From the NCBI GenBank assembly GCA_018829865.1, contig JAHJTR010000146.1:1-7855 (forward strand): a stretch of 7,855 nt of DNA, written 5' to 3'. Positions 1-5,408 of this stretch are shown here, piece by piece. A program made the translations under genes and the position numbers. The notes below the pieces were generated by a model. That model worked only from the letters and a program-made list of their open reading frames with translations. It was not told where the DNA came from and made no database searches. Each line of letters starts with the position of its first letter. The first letter of the stretch is position 1. The stretch comes from Patescibacteria group bacterium. GTDB taxonomy: Bacteria > Patescibacteriota > Gracilibacteria > UBA1369 > JAHJTR01.

Positions 1-1563
1 CACGCCACTTGTAGGAGAGTACGATCTTACATCCAAACAAGCCAACCCATCTGAGCCGGATGTCAAATCAATGTTTACCGTATATTTCCCAATATTAGTA
101 GCTCCCACAACCGTCGGACTCGTTTTATTAGTAGTCTTATTATTTTCATAGAGGAAAACCGGCGCAGCCTCACCAAAAGCCCCCAAATGATTTCCCTCAG
201 TACCATCATTAACTTTAACCGAATTCAAAAGCCCCTGATCAAAAAGCATCGTATTATCATAATCAATCTGCATATTGATTTTCGTTACCTTAGAGCCGTC
301 AACCTCAACACAATTTCCATTCACATCCTCCAAACAAAAACACGGACCATAACTATGACTCAAAGGATTAGCCGGCGGAATATTATCAATTTCTTCAAAA
401 GGAGTTTTAAGCTGAATTTTCTTTATAACAGTCGGCTTATCCTCAATCTTGCAACTACTCGTACACCAACTGGTTTTATCTAAATATCCGCCATAAAAAC
501 CGGCATCGCATTCTTCTCCTTCAATAACCTCAACTTTCCTATTCCCACAAAACTTCAAATCAGGATCATTTTTTATATAACAATCGGCATCACAATAATT
601 ACTATTCGGAGGATTACACTCCGGCAAATAATCTACAGGAAGCCCACCACATTTATGCTGAAACAAAGGCTTAAGCTGTAAATCCTGATTAAGCGTTATA
701 ACCCCATCCGTAAGACTAATACTAATTTTCGCCTGAGTAGCATTGGAAGGCTCATAAACAACCTTCTTAGTAGTATTGGTATAAATTTGCAAAGACCCAT
801 TAAATTTCGCCCCCGCATCGGTTGAACCCCAAGAAATTGTTGGCTGACACAAATTATACGGCCGATTAATAATCTGAACACTAAATGTATCCATCGCTAT
901 CAAATCAGTTTCATAAGATAAATAAGGGAGCATAAAAGTCTCCTTACACATATTTTTAGCCGGCACAGGCAAACAATCACCCTCAGCCAAAATACAACGA
1001 GGCGGCTGCCAATTAGTTTTAGCCCCCGACAAATTAAACCAACCAAGCCTATCATTCCAAGCAAATCCAACAATACTAAAAGGAGGACCAACAGCAAAAT
1101 CAATTCTCGGCACACCCACTGTTTCTTTACCTAAAGGATAGCTGGTGGCATCATCCCACCAATCCAACTGAATCCAACCGATATTATCATTCCAAATATA
1201 CCCATATAAATATCCATCCTCATCCACTCCGGCTTGACTCTTCTCTGTCCCAAAACTCCAATCAAACTGCAACCATCCGGCATTTTCATCCCAAGCATAA
1301 CCTTCAACAGGATAAGCAGTCACCCCCGAAGCATGCACAAATCTACTGGTGGCAACATTAGAGATACAAGCCTCCATCGCAGTCGGCGGCTGCCCACCAT
1401 CCTGATCAAAAGAAATCAAATCAGAGTTTGGAGGAACAAGCCTTGTGGTCTGCCCGGTAATATCTATACAAGTAGTACTCGCAGCATAAACATTCCCAAA
1501 AAACACCAAAAAACAAGCCAGCGACAAAGCCAGCGAAACAACAACCTTAAGCGATTTATTCAT
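1..1563 (-). CDS. Secreted repeat protein with W-x-x-N-x-GW motifs and a Cys-rich module (3' end outside window)
   Basis: The frame is open from the ATG at 1563 to the window edge: 521 codons, no stop, C-terminus missing. Residues 1-27 form a Sec signal peptide (Lys near the N-terminus, hydrophobic core, cleavage after VYA), so the product is exported; this also fixes the start. Three related segments follow at about 88-100, 121-133 and 166-178, with the pattern G-(Y/F)-x-W-(N/D)-x-x-x-GW, a motif I associate with secreted CPR proteins. Residues 339-372 (FCGN, then GEECDAG, then WCTSSC) resemble the CGNG...GEECDDGN...CSSSC cysteine-rich repeat (DUF4215/Myxococcus type), with more cysteines at 305-328 and 408-418, probably in disulfides. 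The remainder looks beta-rich. No catalytic motif is visible. It lies 119 bp downstream of topA on the same strand, has an extended -10 of its own and no Shine-Dalgarno. A surface or matrix role is inferred. Confidence 0.85.
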   Translation of the reverse strand, partial: MNKSLKVVVSLALSLACFLVFFGNVYAASTTCIDITGQTTRLVPPNSDLISFDQDGGQPPTAMEACISNVATSRFVHASGVTAYPVEGYAWDENAGWLQFDWSFGTEKSQAGVDEDGYLYGYIWNDNIGWIQLDWWDDATSYPLGKETVGVPRIDFAVGPPFSIVGFAWNDRLGWFNLSGAKTNWQPPRCILAEGDCLPVPAKNMCKETFMLPYLSYETDLIAMDTFSVQIINRPYNLCQPTISWGSTDAGAKFNGSLQIYTNTTKKVVYEPSNATQAKISISLTDGVITLNQDLQLKPLFQHKCGGLPVDYLPECNPPNSNYCDADCYIKNDPDLKFCGNRKVEVIEGEECDAGFYGGYLDKTSWCTSSCKIEDKPTVIKKIQLKTPFEEIDNIPPANPLSHSYGPCFCLEDVNGNCVEVDGSKVTKINMQIDYDNTMLFDQGLLNSVKVNDGTEGNHLGAFGEAAPVFLYENNKTTNKTSPTVVGATNIGKYTVNIDLTSGSDGLACLDVRSYSPTSGV

Positions 1564-1591
1564 AAAATTTTGATTTATATTTTCGCCCAAG

Positions 1592-1620
1592 ATTATAGCA
1601 CACGACAAACAGAAAAACAG
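1592..1620 (-). promoter_or_regulatory. Extended -10 promoter for the secreted protein
   Basis: On the minus strand TGC-TATAAT is present, with a perfect -10 hexamer at 1592-1597 and the TGn extension. At a 17-bp spacing the -35 position (1615-1620) reads CTGTTT, a poor match, so recognition would rest on the extended -10. The start site would fall near 1585, giving a leader of about 22 nt before the ATG at 1563. The leader has no Shine-Dalgarno. No hairpin terminator for topA is visible between 1564 and 1682, so read-through from topA is also possible. Confidence 0.5.
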
Positions 1621-1682
1621 GTTATTGCATCAAAACCACACTAACAACATATCCCCTATCACTTCACTCCATTTCACAAAAC

Positions 1683-3926
1683 CTAATCCTTCTTCTTAAC
1701 CTCCCCCTGCTCAAGCTTGCAAACATGACAAGTCGGTTTCCCCTTCTTCTCAACAACCAATCCCCCACATTTATTACATTTGTCAGGAAGCGGTTTATCC
1801 CAAGAAGCGAATTTACAATCGGGGTATTTATTACATCCATAAAAAATCTGTCCACGCTTGCGAGTACGTCGCTCAATCAATTGCCCATCTTTACATTCAG
1901 GACATTTAACCCCACTCGGCTTCACAATCGACTCCATATTTTTACATTTCGGATAGCCACTACATCCCAAAAACTGCCCAAATCGTCCAATTTTAATCTC
2001 CATCGGCTCACCACATTTATCACATTTCTTCCCTGCAAGTTTTTTCTCCATCTTTTTCTCCTCATCGGTTTTATTATCCTCCATCGGTTTCGCAAATTTA
2101 CATTCCGGATAATTCGCACAAGACAAAAACTTCCCAAATCGCCCAAGCTTAACCACCATCCCGCCCCCACACTCATCACATTTTTCATCAGTTTTTTCTT
2201 TAATCAAATCCTCTTTTTTAATCGACTCGGTTTTCTCCTTCACCAACTTCTCAAAAGGCGTATAAAAAGCCTTAATAATCGGCACCCATTTTTTCTTCCC
2301 ATCCGCAATATCATCCAAATCATCCTCCATCCCCGCCGTAAATTTATAATCCACAATGTCAGTAAAATGTTTAACAAGTAGATCATTCACCACAAACCCC
2401 ACATCAGTCGGTTTCAATTGTTTCAGATCACGATCAATATAACCACGAGTAATCACGGTAGATATGGTAGGAGCATAAGTACTCGGCCGCCCAATACCTT
2501 CTTCCTCAAGTTTTTTCACCAAACTCGCCTCGGTATATCGTGGCGGCGGTTTAGTAAAATGCTGAGTCGGATCAAGCTTGTCCAATTTAAGCTTCTCCCC
2601 TTCTTCAAGCTCAGGTAACAAATTTTCCGCATCATCATCATTATTATGATCAGTACTCTCCTTATAAACTTTCAAAAACCCGGGAAATTTCACAGTCTGA
2701 CCATTAGCCCTAAAAAGTCCCTTCCCCGCCTCAATATCCACTATAACTTTATTCATAATCGCACAAGCCATTTGAGTCGCCATCGTCCTCTTCCAAATCA
2801 ACTTATAAAGTTTAAGCTGATCCGCTTCCAAATATTTCTTCATTTCATCGGGAGTATTCGTAATATCCACCGGACGAATCGCCTCATGAGCTTCCTGAGC
2901 ACCTTTTTTAGACTTAAAAACCCTTGGCACATCCATCCCATATTCAGCCCCATATTCCTTCTTAATAAATTTCTTAATCTGCGAAAGCGCCGACTTTGCC
3001 AAATTCACAGAATCCGTTCTCATATAAGTAATTATACCCGCATGCCCTTTTTCGCCATGCTTAATCCCTTCATAAAGTTGCTGAGCCAAAACCATAGTTT
3101 TCTTAACAGAGAATCCAAGCTTCCTCGCAGCATCTTGCTGAAGCGTAGAAGTTATAAATGGTGGAGGAGGATTCTTCTTTGTCTCCTTTTTCTCAATCTT
3201 CGTAATTATATAATCCTGCTTTTTCAAATCAGTAACAATTTTTTTCGTCTTCTTCTCATTATCCGATTCAAATTTCTTTTTATCGTATTTCAGCAAATGA
3301 GCCTCAAATTTATTCTTCTTTTTATTTTCGAGATGAGCAATCACATTCCAATATTCCTCAGCATTAAAAGCCAAAATTTCTCTTTCACGTTCAACAATCA
3401 AACGCACAGCCACACTTTGCACCCGCCCAGCAGATAAACCATAACGAATCTTTTTCCAAAGCACCGGTGATAATTTATAACCGACCAATCGATCCAGCAC
3501 TCTACGCGCTTGCTGCGCATCAATTAAATTATGATCTAGTTTACGAGGAGTATCAATCGCCTCCAAAATCGCACCCTTAGTAATTTCATGAAACACAATT
3601 CGCTTAACTTTTTTTTCATCCAATCCAAGAGCATGCACCAAATGCCAGCCTATGGCTTCTCCTTCTCGATCTTCATCAGTTGCGATCCATACTTGAGTTT
3701 TAGCTCCGATCTTATCCACAAGATCTTTAATCACTTTAGCTTTATTTTCAGGCACATCATATGTCGGCTCAAAATTCTTCCTCACATCAATCCCGATTTT
3801 AGATTTCGGCAAATCCCTAATATGCCCCATTGAGGCCATCACTTTATAGTCCTTCCCTAAAAATTTAGAGATTGTCCTTGCCTTTGCAGGCGATTCTACG
3901 ATAACAAGATTTTTTGATTTAGGCAT
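1683..3926 (-). CDS. topA: DNA topoisomerase I (type IA), four C-terminal zinc ribbons
   Basis: A complete 747-aa TopA, which relaxes negatively supercoiled DNA by transient single-strand cleavage. The Toprim domain starts at residue 6 (VIVESPAKA, Glu11) and carries the metal-binding DxDxE motif at 84-88 (DEDRE). The strand-passage core includes LSAGRVQSVA (164-173) and the active-site segment ITYMRTDS with catalytic Tyr301 and Arg303. GIGRPSTYAPTIST (477-490) is also typical. The tail holds three topoisomerase zinc ribbons (Cys583/586/603/609, 635/638/655/661, 675/678/698/704) and a fourth shorter CxxC...CxxC (717/720/733/736). The lengths and motifs are those of an ordinary bacterial TopA, and nothing essential is missing. 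The start is fixed by the family N-terminus (MPKSKNLVIVESP). No Shine-Dalgarno precedes it. It is divergent from the HU gene and ends with TAG. Confidence 0.98.
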   Translation of the reverse strand: MPKSKNLVIVESPAKARTISKFLGKDYKVMASMGHIRDLPKSKIGIDVRKNFEPTYDVPENKAKVIKDLVDKIGAKTQVWIATDEDREGEAIGWHLVHALGLDEKKVKRIVFHEITKGAILEAIDTPRKLDHNLIDAQQARRVLDRLVGYKLSPVLWKKIRYGLSAGRVQSVAVRLIVEREREILAFNAEEYWNVIAHLENKKKNKFEAHLLKYDKKKFESDNEKKTKKIVTDLKKQDYIITKIEKKETKKNPPPPFITSTLQQDAARKLGFSVKKTMVLAQQLYEGIKHGEKGHAGIITYMRTDSVNLAKSALSQIKKFIKKEYGAEYGMDVPRVFKSKKGAQEAHEAIRPVDITNTPDEMKKYLEADQLKLYKLIWKRTMATQMACAIMNKVIVDIEAGKGLFRANGQTVKFPGFLKVYKESTDHNNDDDAENLLPELEEGEKLKLDKLDPTQHFTKPPPRYTEASLVKKLEEEGIGRPSTYAPTISTVITRGYIDRDLKQLKPTDVGFVVNDLLVKHFTDIVDYKFTAGMEDDLDDIADGKKKWVPIIKAFYTPFEKLVKEKTESIKKEDLIKEKTDEKCDECGGGMVVKLGRFGKFLSCANYPECKFAKPMEDNKTDEEKKMEKKLAGKKCDKCGEPMEIKIGRFGQFLGCSGYPKCKNMESIVKPSGVKCPECKDGQLIERRTRKRGQIFYGCNKYPDCKFASWDKPLPDKCNKCGGLVVEKKGKPTCHVCKLEQGEVKKKD

Positions 3927-3935
3927 GTGTAATTA

Positions 3936-3965
3936 TTTATACAGAAATAATATGTGTTTTGGCAA
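3936..3965 (-). promoter_or_regulatory. Possible proximal topA promoter (P2), nearly leaderless
   Basis: The minus strand reads TTGCCA (3960-3965, 5 of 6 to consensus), an 18-bp spacer, then TATAAA (3936-3941, 5 of 6). Transcription would begin about 2-4 nt before the topA ATG, giving an essentially leaderless mRNA. The local sequence is AT-rich, so a chance match is possible. Confidence 0.35.
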
Positions 3966-3982
3966 AGCAAAATTTTCTATTC

Positions 3983-4011
3983 ATAATAGCCTAATTCATC
4001 AAACATATCAA
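3983..4011 (-). promoter_or_regulatory. Distal topA promoter (P1)
   Basis: The minus strand reads TTGATA (-35, 4006-4011), exactly 17 bp, then TATTAT (-10, 3983-3988). Each hexamer matches the sigma-70 consensus at 5 of 6 positions. The predicted start is near 3976, giving a topA leader of about 50 nt. It is the best sigma-70 match upstream of topA. Confidence 0.6.
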
Positions 4012-4044
4012 ACAGGGACGGCAGTTTTGGGTTATTTTCAAGCC

Positions 4045-4172
4045 ATTTTTCCCCTGATTTTGATTTGCATAAAAATGTAGAATATTTCATAATCAACATG
4101 GATTATTTGGCTTTTTCATCACATTTCTGATATTTTAAGGAATGAGAAACGGCTTAACCATCAGGGAAAAAT
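4045..4172. repeat. Long-range inverted repeat, arms 4045-4058 and 4160-4172
   Basis: The left arm ATTTTTCCCCTGAT and the right arm ATCAGGGAAAAAT are reverse complements except for one extra C in the left arm. They are separated by 101 bp. Neither arm is inside the transcripts predicted from the listed promoters (starts near 3976 minus and 4259 plus). They could be paired protein sites at DNA level or the closing stem of an unannotated RNA. Function is unknown. Confidence 0.45.
4089..4106. repeat. Short palindrome inside the inverted repeat
   Basis: ATAATC (4089-4094) and GATTAT (4101-4106) are perfect 6-bp inverted copies around a 6-bp centre. The size and shape would suit a dimeric regulator, but AT-rich sequence gives such matches by chance. 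It lies near the middle of the larger inverted repeat. Confidence 0.3.
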
Positions 4173-4224
4173 ATTTCTTTGACAAAAACCAAAAAAATTC
4201 AGCAACTCCAAGAACACTAATCCC

Positions 4225-4252
4225 TTGTAAATCCTCTTTTAATTTCTATAAT
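4225..4252 (+). promoter_or_regulatory. Promoter of the HU gene
   Basis: TTGTAA (-35, 4225-4230), a 16-bp spacer and a perfect TATAAT (-10, 4247-4252). Transcription would start near 4259, giving a leader of about 27 nt before the ATG at 4286. There is no Shine-Dalgarno in that leader. A consensus TTGACA at 4179-4184 has no -10 at a workable distance and is probably not used. Confidence 0.65.
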
Positions 4253-4285
4253 TCAAAATAGATTTATCACATAACGTTAAGTCCT

Positions 4286-4561
4286 ATGACTAAACAAGAC
4301 CTAGTAAACGCTGCTGCTAATGCTGCCGGCGTTACAAAAAAAACTGCTGGTGAAGTGCTTGAAGCTCTTCTAGACAGCATCACTAAATCCCTAAAAAAAG
4401 GGGAAAACGTAACTATCACAGGCTTCGGAACTTTCCGTGTTTCTGATAGAGCAGCACGTACAGGAGTTAATCCACGTAACCCAAATGAGAAAATCAAAAT
4501 CCCAGCAATGAAGCTTCCTGCTTTCAAAGCCGGTAAATCTCTAAAAGACGCTGTTAGATAG
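4286..4561 (+). CDS. hup: HU-family nucleoid DNA-binding protein
   Basis: A 91-aa protein of normal HU length. HU dimers bind DNA without strict sequence preference, bend it and constrain negative supercoils. The N-terminal helices open with MTKQDLVNAAA. The family core follows: GENVTITGFGTF at about 39-50, then the beta-arm with RTGVNPRN (59-66; its NP holds the proline that intercalates between base pairs), then KIKIPA and PAFKAGKSLKDAV near the C-terminus. HU fits better than IHF because it is a single gene with a generic arm, but the two cannot be fully separated by eye. The start is fixed by the family N-terminus. It is the only plus-strand gene, divergent from topA and convergent with the 228-aa surface protein, with its own promoter and a strong terminator. 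The Ala and Lys codons look uniform (GCT, AAA), as in highly expressed genes. It ends with TAG. Confidence 0.96.
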   Translation: MTKQDLVNAAANAAGVTKKTAGEVLEALLDSITKSLKKGENVTITGFGTFRVSDRAARTGVNPRNPNEKIKIPAMKLPAFKAGKSLKDAVR

Positions 4562-4575
4562 TACAGTCAATATTT

Positions 4576-4602
4576 GAATCAAGGCCATGTACCTTAAGAT
4601 TC
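4576..4602 (+). other. Bulged hairpin just after the HU stop
   Basis: GAATCAAGG pairs with CCTTAAGATTC, leaving a 2-nt bulge and a 7-nt loop. It begins 14 nt after the HU stop and has no T-tract, so it is not itself a terminator. It might protect the 3' end of the HU mRNA. Confidence 0.3.
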
Positions 4603-4615
4603 ATGAGATATAAAG

Positions 4616-4647
4616 AAAAGCCGTTCTAAATTTAGAGCGGCTTTTTT
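4616..4647. terminator. Bidirectional intrinsic terminator between convergent genes
   Basis: AAAAGCCGTTCTAAA and TTTAGAGCGGCTTTT form a 30-bp near-perfect palindrome at 4616-4645 with one G-T pair. The plus strand continues in a T-run (4642-4647), suiting termination of HU. The minus strand reads CGGCTTTTCTTT, suiting termination of the gene ending at 4669. One element probably serves both. Confidence 0.85.
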
Positions 4648-4668
4648 AAAACTGTAAATTATCGCTTA

Positions 4669-5355
4669 TTAATAAAAATTAATTACAGGACAATTTATCA
4701 ATGTAGCAGTGGTATCAATAATAAACGCCCCCGTTTCATAATAAACGGTATTGCTACCTCCACCTGCAGCATCAAAGGTCGATCCATTCTTCATATAAAC
4801 CATATTGCTACCACCTCCTGCAGCATCAACATATCCACCACTATCAATATAGTATGCAGCGCCCCCCGACCCATTCGCATTATAATAACTGGTATGAACT
4901 TTATCATTTGCCCCTAAATAGAAATCACAATTTATTCCATTCGATGAGGCCCGCTCAAGACTTGGAGCAGAGTTATCGATTTTATAAGCATCAACAAAAG
5001 TTTCAGGCTCTCCCTGATTACCCATTTCATTAATTCTAAAATCTCGTTCCATATTTAAATTTTCTCTTTGTTCATCAATACTACGACGATATTCATCAAA
5101 TTCTCTAGTTTTATCTTCCCTTTCATCAGGATTTTCAATTCTCTCAATTTCCTCCATAAACTGATTCTCTCTATTCATAAATTCTTCATCAAGATTAACC
5201 ATTCTTTCATCAAAATCTCTATTCAAAGACTCCATTTCATCGTTTTGATAACCAACTTCAAGAGTCCCCTTTAAAAGATTTGTTTGACTAAGCGTAGCTG
5301 CCACAATTACGACAACGACAACCAGTCCAAGTAAAATTTTTGTTCCTTTTTGCAT
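4669..5355 (-). CDS. Membrane-anchored coiled-coil protein with an 18-residue-repeat domain (short paralogue)
   Basis: A 228-aa protein; I recognise no named family. Residues 7-22 are a hydrophobic segment (LLGLVVVVVIVAA) after a short basic N-terminus, read as an uncleaved anchor or signal peptide with the rest outside the membrane. Residues about 38-112 are highly charged (Glu, Arg, Asp) with heptad-like spacing, probably a coiled-coil stalk. Residues 142-228 form a small domain bounded by Cys143 and Cys222. It contains tandem 18-residue units (171-188 and 189-206, pattern GxxxDAAGGGSNxVYx) plus a degenerate third unit, suggesting a beta-solenoid. The first 20 residues are identical to those of the 636-aa protein just upstream, and the repeat domain is closely similar, so the two are paralogues. 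This copy has no Pro-rich linker or Ig-like tail. A gap of 53 bp separates it from its partner, suggesting co-transcription. No Shine-Dalgarno; stop TAA. Confidence 0.88.
   Translation of the reverse strand: MQKGTKILLGLVVVVVIVAATLSQTNLLKGTLEVGYQNDEMESLNRDFDERMVNLDEEFMNRENQFMEEIERIENPDEREDKTREFDEYRRSIDEQRENLNMERDFRINEMGNQGEPETFVDAYKIDNSAPSLERASSNGINCDFYLGANDKVHTSYYNANGSGGAAYYIDSGGYVDAAGGGSNMVYMKNGSTFDAAGGGSNTVYYETGAFIIDTTATLINCPVINFY
4749..4856 (-). repeat. 54-bp tandem repeat in the short paralogue
   Basis: TATTGCTACC followed by CCTGCAGCATCAA recurs at 4749 and 4803, exactly 54 bp apart. Each unit encodes one 18-residue repeat. The copies are close at DNA level, differing at only a few bases in the core, which suggests recent internal duplication or homogenisation. 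Confidence 0.8.
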
Positions 5356-5390
5356 TTTGTTTTTTTTTAAAAAATATAATAATTAAAATT
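5356..5390 (-). promoter_or_regulatory. AT-rich leader of the short paralogue, shared with the long one
   Basis: The block just upstream of the ATG (minus strand: A-run, TATTATATTTT, then AACAAA) matches the block before the 636-aa gene almost base for base; the 20 bp at 5371-5390 match 7334-7352 with a single indel. No good -35 is seen here. The conserved part may therefore be an unstructured SD-less ribosome-entry leader, or a TATTAT -10 box. Confidence 0.5.
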
Positions 5391-5408
5391 TTTAATACTG
5401 TATTGATA

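Larger units (their letters stand above)
3927..4285. other. topA-HU divergent intergenic region, no gene
   Basis: This 359-bp gap separates the divergent starts of topA and HU. It holds two topA promoter candidates, one HU promoter, a long-range inverted repeat and a short palindrome, all listed separately. The only plus-strand frame of any size is a 39-codon ATG frame at 4142-4261. It runs through the HU promoter and looks like no protein. About 170 bp between the -35 boxes of topA P1 and HU have no assigned role. Confidence 0.7.

Noticed and set aside
1234..1644. Plus-strand frame of 136 codons
   Set aside because: It is antisense to the signal peptide and W-repeat region of the secreted protein, whose minus-strand frame is open for 521 codons and has recognisable features.
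2646..3437. Open frame of 263 codons on the plus strand, and a 218-codon frame at 1725-2381
   Set aside because: Both lie antisense to topA, whose motifs are unambiguous. Their translations are low-complexity Phe/Leu/Ile/Arg/Ser mixtures, as expected from the reverse complement of Lys- and Glu-rich codons.
4179..4184. Perfect TTGACA box upstream of HU
   Set aside because: No -10-like hexamer lies 16-18 bp downstream, and the TTGTAA/TATAAT pair nearer to HU is better placed.
4142..4261. 39-codon ATG frame upstream of HU
   Set aside because: It contains the HU promoter and resembles no protein. An AAGGA directly abuts the ATG with no spacing.
4267..4527. 86-codon minus-strand frame over HU
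   Set aside because: It is a shadow of the HU gene, which is certain from family motifs.
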